64,000 bases of DNA from Streptomyces sp. CMB-StM0423 (GCF_002847285.1 NZ_CP025407.1:6823001-6887000); one strand, 5' to 3'; counted from the stretch's first letter, positions 16,903-25,980 are shown. The notes: a model not told the origin generated them from the letters alone. Translations and numbers: made by a program.

Positions 16903-17667
16903 ATGACTACGGACCACGAGCTGCACCGGCGGCGCGCTTCCTCCTTCGGCGGCCAGGCCGCGGCCTACGCCGAGTTCCGCCCCGACTACCCCGCGGCCGC
17001 GGTCCGTTGGGCCCTGGCGCCGGTCGCGGACCGCGCAGGACTGCACGTCCTCGACCTCGCGGCCGGCACCGGCAAGCTGACCGCCGCGCTGGTCGCGGAG
17101 GGTGTGCCGACCACGGCCGTCGAGCCGGACGCGGCGATGCGGACGGAGTTGCAGCGCGCGCTGCCGGACGTGCCGGCGCACGAGGGGACGGCGGAACGGA
17201 TCCCGCTGCCGGCCGCCTCCGTGGACGCGGTGCTGGTGGGGCAGGCGTTCCACTGGTTCGACCCGGAGCGGGCGCTGCCGGAGATCGCCAGGGTGCTGCG
17301 GCCGGGCGGCGTGGTCGCCGGGCTGTGGAACGGGGGCGACCGCGAGGTGGACTGGATCATCGGCCTCGACGAGGTCACGCGCGGCGAGGCGTGCTTCGCC
17401 GACCTGGCGGACGAGGTGGAGGTGCCGGCCCACGAGCGGTACGAGCCGGTGCAGCGGCAGCGGTTCCCCAACCGGCTGCGGTACACGCGCGATTCGCTGA
17501 CGGCGATGGTCGCCACCCACTCGCGGCTGCTGCTGCTCCCCGAGGACGAGCGGGCGCAGTTGCTCGCGCGGGTACGGGGCTACCTGGCGGCGCGCCCCGA
17601 GACGCAGCGCGCGGAGTTCGAGGTGCCGCTGGTCACGCTGGTCGACCGGGCGGTGCTGCGGGGCTGA
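16903..17667 (+). CDS. Class I SAM-dependent methyltransferase
   Basis: A 254-residue cytoplasmic methyltransferase. SAM motif I is VLDLAAGTGKLT, the acidic loop is AVEPDAAMR, and the post-motif AEGTAERIPLPAASVDAVLVGQAFHWF is typical of the Methyltransf_11/25 group (UbiE-like), with VLRPGG later. The acceptor cannot be inferred. A short GC hairpin follows the stop, at about 17673-17693. Confidence 0.88.
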   Translation: MTTDHELHRRRASSFGGQAAAYAEFRPDYPAAAVRWALAPVADRAGLHVLDLAAGTGKLTAALVAEGVPTTAVEPDAAMRTELQRALPDVPAHEGTAERIPLPAASVDAVLVGQAFHWFDPERALPEIARVLRPGGVVAGLWNGGDREVDWIIGLDEVTRGEACFADLADEVEVPAHERYEPVQRQRFPNRLRYTRDSLTAMVATHSRLLLLPEDERAQLLARVRGYLAARPETQRAEFEVPLVTLVDRAVLRG

Positions 17668-17705
17668 GCGCGGGCGGCGGCGCGCCGCCCGTACCCGTCA
17701 TACCT

Positions 17706-17794
17706 GAGAGCTACCCGCCAGGTGGGCTCTCCGGCGGGACGCCGACGAGGCCCGCCGGTTCGTAGCTTTCTCACCGGATCACACCCCGGTGAGA
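17706..17794 (+). promoter_or_regulatory. Structured 5' leader with three stem-loops
   Basis: Three consecutive inverted repeats precede the hydrolase gene. SL1 is GAGAGC/GCTCTC (17706-17711 with 17726-17731). SL2 is CCGGCGGG/CCCGCCGG (17731-17738 with 17751-17758). SL3 is TCTCACCGG/CCGGTGAGA (17769-17777 with 17786-17794). The right arm of SL3 contains the GAGAGG ribosome-binding site of the ATG at 17804, so it could hide it. I match it to no known riboswitch. Confidence 0.45.
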
Positions 17795-17803
17795 GGACCC
17801 GCT

Positions 17804-19255
17804 ATGGCACGCCCCCGACCGTCCGAACCGCACGTGCGCGGTGAGGGGTTGAGGCGGCGGGCGGTGGGCCGCGGCGGTCGGCCGCGGGGCGCGGGGGACC
17901 GCGGCGCGGGGCGGCCGGAGGTCCGGCCGCTGGCCGGCGGCCGCGTGGGCGCGTGGTTCCGCGGTGCCCGTCCGGCGGGCGCCTGGCCGCGCGGTACGGA
18001 CCGTCCCGGTGCGCGGCTCTTCGGCTCCCGGTCTTGCGGAGGCGGTGCTTCCGGCGCCGGGTCCCTCCGCACCGCGGATCGCACCCGCGGCGCGCGGTTG
18101 CGGCGGGGGTTGCTGGCCGCGGTGGTCGCGGCCTCCGTGGCGTTGCCGGTGGCCGCCGCGGCGCGGCCCGCCGCGGTGCCGGCGCCGGTGCCTGACGTGC
18201 CGTTCGACGTGGGCGCCGGCACGCCCGCCGCCCTCGCGCAGCGGTACGCCGCCAACCGCGACGGCATCCGCGCCGCCGCGCACACGGCCGCCGCCCACGG
18301 CGACCGGCGGCGCGCCGACTCGCTGCGCGCCATGGCCGCGCCCGGGCGGCGGTTCGTCTCGTTCGACGGCCGCGACGGCGGGCGCAGCGCCGAGGTGTTC
18401 GGCGACCTGGCGCACGCCGGGCGGATCGCCGTCCTCGTACCGGGTTCCGACACCGGCCTCGACGCGTACGGGCGCTTCCGCGCCGGCGCCGAGGCGCTGC
18501 GCGGCGAACTGCACGCGGATCCGGCGGACGACGGGCCGGGCGCCGTCGTCGCCTGGCTCGGCTACGCGACGCCGAGCACGGTCAGCCCCGAGTCGCTGAC
18601 CGCCGACCGCGCCGAGGCCGCCGCACCACGGCTGCGCGAGTTCGTCCGCTCGCTGACCGCCGCCCGCCCGGGCGCCCGGGTCTCGCTGCTCTGCCACTCG
18701 TACGGCTCGGTGGTCTGCGGCCGCGCCGCGGCGGGGCTGCGGGTCGCGGACATCGTGCTGTACGCCAGCCCGGGGGTCGGCGCGGACACCGCCGCCGACC
18801 TGCGCACGCCCGCCACGGTGTGGGCGGGCCGGGGCGCGGACGACTGGGTGGGCGAGGTGCCGCACGTACGGATCCCGCTGCTCGTCACGACCCTCGGCTT
18901 CGGCCGGGACCCGGTCTCTCCCGCCTTCGGCGCCTGCCCCTTCCCCGCGGGCACCGGCGGCCACAGCGACTACCTGACCCCGGGCTCCGTACCGCTGCGG
19001 AGCATGGCCGGGATCGTGAAGGGGGAGGCAGCCTGCGCGCGTCCGGGCGCGGCGCGCCCGCCCTTGAAGGGAGAGGCCGCCGGGCCGGGCGCGGCGGTGA
19101 CCGCGGATCTCCCGTGCCCGTACCTCCAATGCCCCGGCCCGGCCGCCCGGCCCCTGCCCGCGACCGCGCTCCCGCAGACGCCGCGCTCGCCCTTCCCGTA
19201 CGCCCAGGGCCCCGCTCTCCCGCACCTCCGGTCCCACGGCCGCGCCCATGCGTGA
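17804..19255 (+). CDS. Secreted or anchored alpha/beta hydrolase (DUF1023-like)
   Basis: A putative serine hydrolase of the actinobacterial DUF1023 group. The core begins near residue 120 and includes RIAVLVPGSDTGLDAYGRF, the nucleophile elbow LLCHSYGSVVCG (Ser) and a late GGHSDYL carrying the likely catalytic His. A hydrophobic segment (LRRGLLAAVVAASVALPVAAAA) sits only at about residue 95-120, after an Arg/Gly-rich stretch. The true start may therefore be downstream, for example a GTG near 17948, although the ATG at 17804 has a good ribosome-binding site. Its last 8 bases overlap the acyltransferase start, so the two are translationally coupled. Confidence 0.8.
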   Translation: MARPRPSEPHVRGEGLRRRAVGRGGRPRGAGDRGAGRPEVRPLAGGRVGAWFRGARPAGAWPRGTDRPGARLFGSRSCGGGASGAGSLRTADRTRGARLRRGLLAAVVAASVALPVAAAARPAAVPAPVPDVPFDVGAGTPAALAQRYAANRDGIRAAAHTAAAHGDRRRADSLRAMAAPGRRFVSFDGRDGGRSAEVFGDLAHAGRIAVLVPGSDTGLDAYGRFRAGAEALRGELHADPADDGPGAVVAWLGYATPSTVSPESLTADRAEAAAPRLREFVRSLTAARPGARVSLLCHSYGSVVCGRAAAGLRVADIVLYASPGVGADTAADLRTPATVWAGRGADDWVGEVPHVRIPLLVTTLGFGRDPVSPAFGACPFPAGTGGHSDYLTPGSVPLRSMAGIVKGEAACARPGAARPPLKGEAAGPGAAVTADLPCPYLQCPGPAARPLPATALPQTPRSPFPYAQGPALPHLRSHGRAHA

Positions 19256-20378
19256 CGTCCTCCTCCGTATCGACGCCGCCACCCCCGCCACCCGGGACCG
19301 CGGGATCGACGCCCTCCGCGCCCTCGCCATCTCCGGCGTCGTGCTAGGGCACTGGCTGGTCACCGCCCTCGTCGTCGACAGCGGCACCGTGCGCGCCGCC
19401 AGCCCGCTGCACTTCATGCCCGCACTGGCACCCGTCTCCTGGGCCCTGCAGACCCTGGCCGTCTTCTTCTTCGTCGGCGGTTACGTCGCCGCCCGCGGCC
19501 ACGCCTCCGCCCGCGCCGCCCGCATCCCCTACGCCCGCTGGCTCCGCGCCCGGCTCGACCGGCTCTTCCGGCCCGTCACCGCCGTGCTCGCGGTGTGGGC
19601 TGTGGTCCTCGGCGTGCTGCTGGCGTCGGGTGCCGGGTACGTGACCGTACGGGCCCTCGGCAAGCTGGCGCTGTCGCCGCTGTGGTTCCTGCTGGTGTTC
19701 GCCGTGCTGACCGCCGCGACCCCGCTGGCCGCCCGGCTGCACCCGCTGTGGCCGCTGGCCGTGGCCGGCTGCGTGGACCTGTGGCGGCTGCGCTTCGACG
19801 GGCCCGCCGCGCTGGGGTGGGTGAACGTCGCCGTGGGGTGGCTCGTCCCGTACGCCCTGGGCGCGCGCGGCGCCCGCCGCGGGCTGCCGGGGCGGCGGAC
19901 GGCGTACGTCCTCCTCGGCGGCGGCGCCGCGGCGACGGCGGGGCTGGTGCTGGCCGCCGGCTATCCCGCCGCCATGGTCGGCGTGCCCGGGGCCGCGGTC
20001 TCCAACCTGGATCCGCCGACCCTCGCCGCCGTGACCTTCGGCCTCGCCCAGTGCGGCGCCGCGCTGCTGCTGCTCGGGCCGCTGCGCCGGGCGCTGCGGC
20101 GGCCGGCCGCGTGGGCGGCGGTGGCGCTGCTCAATCTGTCGGCGATGACGGTCTTCCTCTGGCACCAGACGGCGATGATGGCGGTCTCGGCTCTCGGCCT
20201 GCTCGCGGGCGGGGCGCTGCCGGGGCTGCACACGCTGCCGGACGGGGGCGGCTGGGTGGCGGCCCGGCTGCTGTGGCTGCCGCTGTTCGCGGCGGTGCTG
20301 CTGGTGTGCCGGGCCGCTTTCCATCCGTACGAGAGGGGCCGGACCCGCCAGGCGAGGTACCTAGGGTGGGGTAAGTGA
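19248..20378 (+). CDS. Acyltransferase 3 family membrane protein
   Basis: A multi-pass membrane O-acyltransferase of 376 residues with about 10 hydrophobic helices. The N-terminal signature RDRGIDALRALAISGVVLGHWLV contains the family's conserved Arg and catalytic-site His. Such proteins acetylate or otherwise acylate cell-envelope glycans, lipids or antibiotics; the target is unknown. It overlaps the hydrolase upstream by 8 bases, and its stop lies 12 bases before the histidine kinase start, so all four genes up to the response regulator probably form one operon. Confidence 0.88.
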   Translation: MRDVLLRIDAATPATRDRGIDALRALAISGVVLGHWLVTALVVDSGTVRAASPLHFMPALAPVSWALQTLAVFFFVGGYVAARGHASARAARIPYARWLRARLDRLFRPVTAVLAVWAVVLGVLLASGAGYVTVRALGKLALSPLWFLLVFAVLTAATPLAARLHPLWPLAVAGCVDLWRLRFDGPAALGWVNVAVGWLVPYALGARGARRGLPGRRTAYVLLGGGAAATAGLVLAAGYPAAMVGVPGAAVSNLDPPTLAAVTFGLAQCGAALLLLGPLRRALRRPAAWAAVALLNLSAMTVFLWHQTAMMAVSALGLLAGGALPGLHTLPDGGGWVAARLLWLPLFAAVLLVCRAAFHPYERGRTRQARYLGWGK

Positions 20379-20389
20379 AGGAGGGGACG

Positions 20390-21739
20390 ATGGCAAAGCG
20401 AGTGGCCGCATGGCCGGGTACGGCCCTGCGGGTGCTGCGCGCGGACCTGTGGACGACGGCCGTCAGCCCGCCGCCGAGTACGGCACCGGCTGTCGCCGCC
20501 GAGCGCTCACGGCTGCGCGAGTGGCTGCCGGCGCTGTTCGTGCCGGTCGTGCTGGGGCTGGTGGCGCTGCAGATCGCCGCCACCAACCAGTACGCCTTCG
20601 GCTACGGCATGGGCATGCGGGTCTCCGCCCTGCTCACCGCGCTGCAGACCGCGGCGTTCCTGATCGCGCTGGTCCGGCCGGTGCTGGCGTGGTGGATCAT
20701 GACGGCGGCCATGGTGGCGGTCGCGCGGTACGCGCTCGCCTCCTCCGGCTCGGAGTCGGGCGTGATGTTCCCGTGGACCGGCACCGGGCTCGTGCTCCAG
20801 GCCACGGTGCTGTTCGCGGTGGCGCTGCGGTGCCGGCCGCGGGTCGCGGTGGAGACACTGGTGGTCAGCGTGCTGGTGGGCCTCGGCTACGGCTTCCTCG
20901 GCGACACGGAGGGCGTGCCGTTCGCCGTCCTGGTCCTCACGCTCCCCGTCGGAGTCGGCGTCGCGCTGCGCGGGCGGCGGGTGGCCCGTACCGAACTGGC
21001 GGCGCAGGAGGAACTGACCGCGGAGGAGCGGGCCCGGCGCGTGCTGCTCCAGGAGCGCACCAGGATCGCGCGCGAGCTGCACGACGTGGTCGCGCACCAC
21101 ATGTCGGTGATCTCCATCCAGGCGCAGGTCGCGCCGCACCTGGTGCGGGACCCGCCGGCGGAGCTGAAGGAGAACCTGGCGGGGATCCGCGCGAGCGCCG
21201 TCGAGGCGCTGACCGAGCTGCGCCGGGTGCTGGGCGTGCTCCGCGCCGACGACCCGTCGCCGGAGGCGGCCGCCCCGCACCCCCACGACGTACGCCACGC
21301 CCCGCAGCCCACCCTCGACCGCCTCGGCGAACTCGCCGCCGCCGTACGCCGCGCGGGGGTCGACACCGAGACCCGGACCACCGGCGAGCCGTACGCCCTG
21401 CCGCCGGGCGTCGAGCTGTCCGCGTACCGCATCGTGCAGGAAGCGCTCAGCAACGTGGCCCGGCACGCGCCCGGGGCCCGCGCCCTGGCCGAGATCGGCT
21501 ACCACCCGGCGGGGCTCACGGTCCGCGTCACCAACACCGCGCCCGAACGCGCCGCGCCGCCCTGGGCCGGGGCGGGGCACGGGCTGCTCGGGATGCGGGA
21601 GCGCGCCGCGATGCTGGGCGGCGAACTGGCCACCGGCACCACCCCCGACGGCGGCTACGAGGTCACCGCGATACTGCCGGTGGCCCGTGCCGCGCCCGCC
21701 GCCCCTGCCGTACCCGCCACACCCGAGGACACCCCGTGA
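20390..21739 (+). CDS. Sensor histidine kinase (HisKA_3, NarL/DesK type)
   Basis: A 449-residue membrane sensor kinase. The N-terminal half has 4-5 hydrophobic segments (about 40-200) with little extracytoplasmic loop, suggesting membrane-based sensing. The DHp helix carries the phosphorylatable His near residue 231 in RIARELHDVVAHHMSVISIQ. The ATPase domain has YRIVQEALSNVARHA (N box) and GHGLLGMRERA (G box). The ATG at 20390 has AAGGAGGGG in front; a GTG at 20375 overlapping the upstream stop is possible. Its stop overlaps the response regulator start (GTGA), so they are partners. Confidence 0.93.
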   Translation: MAKRVAAWPGTALRVLRADLWTTAVSPPPSTAPAVAAERSRLREWLPALFVPVVLGLVALQIAATNQYAFGYGMGMRVSALLTALQTAAFLIALVRPVLAWWIMTAAMVAVARYALASSGSESGVMFPWTGTGLVLQATVLFAVALRCRPRVAVETLVVSVLVGLGYGFLGDTEGVPFAVLVLTLPVGVGVALRGRRVARTELAAQEELTAEERARRVLLQERTRIARELHDVVAHHMSVISIQAQVAPHLVRDPPAELKENLAGIRASAVEALTELRRVLGVLRADDPSPEAAAPHPHDVRHAPQPTLDRLGELAAAVRRAGVDTETRTTGEPYALPPGVELSAYRIVQEALSNVARHAPGARALAEIGYHPAGLTVRVTNTAPERAAPPWAGAGHGLLGMRERAAMLGGELATGTTPDGGYEVTAILPVARAAPAAPAVPATPEDTP

Positions 21740-22407
21740 CGAACATCCGCGTGCTGATCGCCGACGACCAGGTCATGGTGCGCCAGGGCTTCACCGTGCT
21801 GCTCGATGCCGAGCCCGGCATCGAGGTCGTCGGCCAGGCGGTGGACGGCGCCGACGCCGTCGCGAAGACCGCGGAACTGCGCCCGGACGTCGTGCTGATG
21901 GACATCCGGATGCCCGGCCTCGGCGGCATCGAGGCCACCCGCCGCCTCACCGAGCCGCCGTCCGCGGCCGTCCGGGTGCTGATCCTGACGACCTTCGACC
22001 TCGACGAGTACGTGTACGAAGCGCTGCGCGCGGGCGCGTCCGGCTTCCTCCTGAAGGACGCCTCGGCCGCCGAACTGGCCCACGCCGTACGGGTCGTCGC
22101 CACCGGCGACGCCCTGCTCGCCCCCGCGGTGACCCGCCGCCTCATCACCGAGTTCGCCCGCCTGACCCGCACCCCGCGCACCCCGCTCAAGGACCGCGTC
22201 GGCGGCCTGACGGAACGCGAGACGGAGGTCCTGAGCCTGATCGCGCAGGGGCTGTCGAACGCGGAGATCGCCGAGCGGCTGGTGGTGGCGGAGCAGACGG
22301 TGAAGACCCACGTGGGCCGCATCCTGACCAAACTGTCCCTGCGCGACCGCACCCAGGCGGCGGTCTTCGCCTACGAAACGGGCCTCATCCGCCCCACGGG
22401 CCACTAG
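21736..22407 (+). CDS. NarL/LuxR-type response regulator
   Basis: A 223-residue two-component transcription factor. The receiver domain (1-120) has the acidic pair in LIADDQ, the phospho-acceptor Asp at about residue 56 in VVLMDIRMPG, the switch Thr in ILTTF and the Lys in FLLKD. The LuxR helix-turn-helix (about 155-215) reads GLTERETEVLSLIAQGLSNAEIAERL, then VKTHVGRILTKL. It starts at GTG 21736 inside the kinase stop codon. Its targets may include the upstream hydrolase-acyltransferase genes, which is inference from operon position. Confidence 0.95.
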   Translation: MTNIRVLIADDQVMVRQGFTVLLDAEPGIEVVGQAVDGADAVAKTAELRPDVVLMDIRMPGLGGIEATRRLTEPPSAAVRVLILTTFDLDEYVYEALRAGASGFLLKDASAAELAHAVRVVATGDALLAPAVTRRLITEFARLTRTPRTPLKDRVGGLTERETEVLSLIAQGLSNAEIAERLVVAEQTVKTHVGRILTKLSLRDRTQAAVFAYETGLIRPTGH

Positions 22408-22457
22408 CCCCCGAAAATCCGAGTGGAAGGGCGCCGTCGCGCTGCGATACTGCCCCG

Positions 22458-23369
22458 GTGGTCAACCTGCCTGCCGCCGTGCTGGATTCGCTGCACGGGC
22501 TCGCCTTCGGTGACGCCTTCGGCGACCGCTGGTTCGGCATCCTGCGCCGGGAAGGCCCGGCGGCCCTGGAGGCGCGGACGCCGCCCCCGGAGGCGGTGTG
22601 GCGGTGGAGCGACGACACCGCCCAGGCGCTCGTTCTCGTACGGGAACTCGCCGAGGGCGGCGGCACCGTCGACCAGGACCGCCTCGCGCTGCGCCTGGCG
22701 GCCGCGTACGCCGGCGACACGCACCGCGGCTACGGTGCCTCGATGCACGACGTGCTCCGCCGGATCGGCGCGGGCGAGCCCTGGCGGGAGGTGGTCGCCG
22801 GGCAGTTCGGGGGCCTGGGTTCCTGGGGCAACGGCGCGGCCATGCGCGCCGCCCCGCTCGGCGCCTGGCACGCCGCCGACCTCGACGCGGTCGGCGAGCA
22901 GGCCGCCCGCCAGGGCGCGGTCTCGCACCATCACCCGGAGGCGGTCGCGGGGGCGGTGGCGGTCGCCCTCGCGGCGGCGCTCGCGACCCGCAGCCGGGGC
23001 GGGCCCGCCCCGGCCCGGCCGGACTTCCTCCGGGCGGTCGCGGAACGACTTCCGGACGGCGACGTGCGATCGGGAGTGCGGATCGCGGCCCGGATGCCGG
23101 AGAGCACCTCGGTCCGGCAGGCCGCGGAAAACCTGGGCTCCGGCTACCGGATGTCCGGGCCCGACACCGTGCCCTACGCCCTGTGGTGCGCGGCGGGGCA
23201 CCTCGACGACCTGCACGAGGGACTGTGGTTCACGGTCGAGGGGCGCGGCGACATCGACACCACCTGCGCCATGGCGGGCGGGGTGATCGCCGCCCGTACG
23301 GGCGTCGCCGCCCTCCCCTCCGCCTGGCACGCGGCCCGCGAACCGCTGCCCCCGGTCGTGCCGGAGTAG
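22458..23369 (+). CDS. ADP-ribosylglycohydrolase (DraG/ARH type)
   Basis: A 303-residue all-helical, Mg-dependent hydrolase that removes ADP-ribose from proteins or small molecules. Metal-binding motifs are in place: DSLHGLAFGDAFGDRW at the N-terminus, WSDDTAQAL, GSWGNGAAMRAAPLG and RGDIDTTCAMAGG near the C-terminus. The start is a GTG at 22458 fitting the family's N-terminus. It follows the response regulator by 50 bases but is probably separate. No partner ADP-ribosyltransferase or toxin gene is adjacent. Confidence 0.9.
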   Translation: MVNLPAAVLDSLHGLAFGDAFGDRWFGILRREGPAALEARTPPPEAVWRWSDDTAQALVLVRELAEGGGTVDQDRLALRLAAAYAGDTHRGYGASMHDVLRRIGAGEPWREVVAGQFGGLGSWGNGAAMRAAPLGAWHAADLDAVGEQAARQGAVSHHHPEAVAGAVAVALAAALATRSRGGPAPARPDFLRAVAERLPDGDVRSGVRIAARMPESTSVRQAAENLGSGYRMSGPDTVPYALWCAAGHLDDLHEGLWFTVEGRGDIDTTCAMAGGVIAARTGVAALPSAWHAAREPLPPVVPE

Positions 23370-23386
23370 CACTGGATACGGGGCCC

Positions 23387-23411
23387 GCCGGCGCCCCCGC
23401 CGGGCGCCGGC
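23387..23411. terminator. Bidirectional hairpin terminator
   Basis: GCCGGCGCCC pairs with GGGCGCCGGC across a 5-base loop in the 54-base gap between two convergent genes. Confidence 0.7.
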
Positions 23412-23423
23412 AGGCCGTGGGTG

Positions 23424-25766
23424 TCAGCCGTGGGTGACGGTGAAGTGGGCGGTTGTCCTGGCGGTCGGGGTGGTGAGGTGGACGGTGCCCCGGTAGGTGC
23501 CGCGGCGGGCGTAGCGGTGGTCCGCGTCGATGCGGTAGACGCCGTTGATCCGGCGGTCCCCCGGGGCGTCGCCCGTGACCGTCGCCGGGCCCGTGGTGCC
23601 GTCACCCCACTCGACCGTCGCGGTGACCCCTGCAGGCGCCACTCCCGGCAGCGCCAGCCGCGCCACCGCGCCGCTCACGGTGCCGTCCCGGTCGGTGCGC
23701 AGGTCGGCGCCGACCGCCGCGGGCTCCCAGCGCACCCCCGGGTCCGCCCAGAAGTTCCGGCCGGCGAACTGCCAGCGCGCGCCCTGCACTCCGGTCCTGG
23801 CCACCACGCCCTCGGCGTCCTCGGTGGCCTCGGCGGGGGACCACGCCTTCTCCAGGATCGCCGGAAGCCTGGGGAACACCTGGTACTGCACGTCGGGCAG
23901 GCCGCGCAGCATCCGCTCGCCCCAGATCGGCGCCTCGATGCCGATGATGTCCTCGTTGTTGAGCCCGTAGTCGCGCTGCACCTTGGCGCCCGTCCAGCCG
24001 TCGGTGAGGTCGGACGGGTTCCAGGAGTACGCGCGCCGGGTGTCGTACGTCGGGTAGGGGTAGTCCAGGTACGTCTGCTGGGTCGGGGAGAGCAGCACCG
24101 GGCGGCGCGGGTCGAACCACTCCCGTGACATCTCCCGGCTCTGGTCCTGCCAGTAGTGGTGGACCGTCTCGGTGTCCAGCCCGACCCCGCAGCTCGGCGA
24201 CCAGCCGATCATGGTCTTCCCGTGGCCGCGGGCGATGCCCTCGACCCGGCGCAGGAACCGTACGTACTGGTCGTGCGGCATGTCCGACTCGTCGGCGCCC
24301 AGGTGGACGTACGGGGAGGGGAAGAGCGCGGCGACCTCGCGGAGGACGTCGTCGACGAACGCGTAGGTGGTCTCCAGATCCGCCAGATAGCCGCCGGCGC
24401 CGCTCAGTTGCGGGTACGCGGTCCTGGCCGCCGTCGTGTGCGAGGGCATCTCGATCTCGGGGATGATCTGCACGTGCCGGTCCGCGGCGTACCGTACGAC
24501 GTCCCGGATCTGGTCCTTGGTGTAGAAACCGGTCCGCCCGCCGGGCATGGACATCCCGCCGCCGATCTCGGTGAGCCGGGGCCAGGAGTCGATCCGGACC
24601 CGCCAGCCCTGGTCGTCGGTCAGGTGCCAGTGCAGCACGTTCCCCTTGGACTGGACGAGCCCGTCGATGAGTTCCTTGACCTCGCGGACCTCCAGGAAGT
24701 TGCGGGCCGGGTCGATCATCAGGCCGCGGTGCCCGAACCTGGGGTGGTCGCGGATCTCGGTCGCCTCGACGGTCCACGGGCCGGGCCCCGCCGTGTCGCT
24801 CTCGATCCACGGGGGCAGCAGTTGCCTGAGCGTCTGCACGCCGTTGAGCAGGCCGTGCGGGTTCGCCGCCGCGATCTGTACCCCGCGCTCGCCGGCGGCC
24901 AGGGTGTAGCCCTCGGCGACGGCCAGCCGGGCCCGGGACGGGGCGTGGGAGCGGCCGAGCAGCAGCGTGATGTCGCCGTCCCGGCCCGGGCCGTCGACGA
25001 CGGGCAGCGGGTAGCCGGTCGCCGGGCGCAGATACCCGGCGAGGAGCCCGGCCACGGCCTGGGCCTTCCGGTCGGTGGCGACGATCCGGCTGCGGCGCTC
25101 CAGCACGAAGGGGCGGGCGTCCGGCCGCGAGGTCTGCGCGACCGGGACCGGGATCACCCGGCCCGCGGGGAGGCCGACGCCGGGGCGGGGGCCGTTCCAG
25201 ACCTCCATGGCGAAGATCGAGTAGCCCCAGCCGGTGGCCACGGCGACGCCCTGCACCCGCACGTAGCGGACGGGGGCGGTGAGGCCGAGTTCGAGGACTT
25301 CCCGGCCGCCCGGAGCGTCGGGGACGTCGCGGGCGGTACGCCAGGTCTGGCCGTCGTCGGAGACGTGGATCTGGTAGTGCGCGGCGCGCGCGGTCTCCCA
25401 GTGGATCACCACGTGGTGCACCGGGCTGGGCTCGGCGAGTTCGATCTGCACCCATTCGCGGCTGGGGTCGGGGTAGCCGTTCTCGGGCGAGTTGGAACCC
25501 CACCGGGTGCTCAGGTCGCCGTCGTTGACGTGCGCGGCGGCGAACCTCTCCGGGTCGCGGTCGTAGACGCTGGACGCGGTCGCGGTGCCGTCCCTGGCGA
25601 CGTCGCGCGCGGGGTCGGGCCAGGAGGCGTCGGCGGCGGCCGGGGCCGCCGCGGATGCCGGTGCGGACAGCGCCGACGTGGCGGAGGCCGCGACGAGGGC
25701 GGCGGACCCGGCGGCGGCGAGGACGGTTCTGCGGCGGACGGTCTGCTCTTCGGACGGTTTGGACAT
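23424..25766 (-). CDS. Tat-exported beta-N-acetylhexosaminidase (GH20) with discoidin domain
   Basis: An extracellular glycosidase that releases terminal N-acetylglucosamine from chito-oligosaccharides or glycans. The 780 residues run as follows: twin-arginine signal (RRRTVLAAAGSAALVAASAT), F5/8 type C discoidin-like domain (about 55-190), GH20b domain (about 205-330), GH20 barrel (about 340-670), and a C-terminal PKD-like domain (EWGDGTTG to the end). The catalytic Asp-Glu pair is in HLGADESDM near residue 490, preceded by NVLHWHLTDDQGWR. Two DasR-like sites and a promoter lie upstream, fitting GlcNAc-responsive control. Confidence 0.93.
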   Translation of the reverse strand: MSKPSEEQTVRRRTVLAAAGSAALVAASATSALSAPASAAAPAAADASWPDPARDVARDGTATASSVYDRDPERFAAAHVNDGDLSTRWGSNSPENGYPDPSREWVQIELAEPSPVHHVVIHWETARAAHYQIHVSDDGQTWRTARDVPDAPGGREVLELGLTAPVRYVRVQGVAVATGWGYSIFAMEVWNGPRPGVGLPAGRVIPVPVAQTSRPDARPFVLERRSRIVATDRKAQAVAGLLAGYLRPATGYPLPVVDGPGRDGDITLLLGRSHAPSRARLAVAEGYTLAAGERGVQIAAANPHGLLNGVQTLRQLLPPWIESDTAGPGPWTVEATEIRDHPRFGHRGLMIDPARNFLEVREVKELIDGLVQSKGNVLHWHLTDDQGWRVRIDSWPRLTEIGGGMSMPGGRTGFYTKDQIRDVVRYAADRHVQIIPEIEMPSHTTAARTAYPQLSGAGGYLADLETTYAFVDDVLREVAALFPSPYVHLGADESDMPHDQYVRFLRRVEGIARGHGKTMIGWSPSCGVGLDTETVHHYWQDQSREMSREWFDPRRPVLLSPTQQTYLDYPYPTYDTRRAYSWNPSDLTDGWTGAKVQRDYGLNNEDIIGIEAPIWGERMLRGLPDVQYQVFPRLPAILEKAWSPAEATEDAEGVVARTGVQGARWQFAGRNFWADPGVRWEPAAVGADLRTDRDGTVSGAVARLALPGVAPAGVTATVEWGDGTTGPATVTGDAPGDRRINGVYRIDADHRYARRGTYRGTVHLTTPTARTTAHFTVTHG

Positions 25767-25884
25767 CGTCTACTCCCGGAGATGGGGGTGTGTGGGCAGC
25801 GGTGGGTCCTTGGCACGGCGGTGCACGGGCGGCCGGCTGTGGGGTCCGAACGGCCGTCCGGGAGCGGGGGGTGGGATTGACGGG

Positions 25885-25914
25885 AACGTAGATGTGCGCG
25901 CACTCAAGGGTCAA
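25885..25914 (-). promoter_or_regulatory. Promoter of the GH20 gene
   Basis: On the minus strand TTGACC (25914-25909) and TACGTT (25890-25885) are spaced by 18 bases, about 120 bases upstream of the GH20 start. The proximal dre site touches the -35. Confidence 0.6.
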
Positions 25915-25929
25915 GAGGTCTACACCACT
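25914..25929. promoter_or_regulatory. DasR-responsive element (dre), proximal
   Basis: AGAGGTCTACACCACT matches the Streptomyces dre consensus ANTGGTCTAGACCANT except at two positions. It abuts the -35 of the GH20 promoter, a repressing position. DasR is the GntR repressor of chitin/GlcNAc genes, relieved by phosphorylated amino sugars. Confidence 0.75.
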
Positions 25930-25980
25930 TGAATTTAAAATTCCTGGTGAGAGCGGTGCAGAGAAGCTTGAAACGTTCTT

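Noticed and set aside
16792..17520. N-terminal extension of the 2'-5' RNA ligase-like frame
   Set aside because: It would lie antisense to the methyltransferase gene, doubles the usual family length and has no conserved residues.
17706..17794. Known riboswitch (TPP, cobalamin, glycine, c-di-AMP) upstream of the hydrolase gene
   Set aside because: The conserved core sequences of these classes are absent; only the stem-loops are supported.
22458..23369. ADP-ribosylglycohydrolase as the antitoxin of a toxin system (DarG or DraG/DraT-like)
   Set aside because: No ADP-ribosyltransferase or small toxin gene lies next to it and it shows the ordinary ARH length and motifs.
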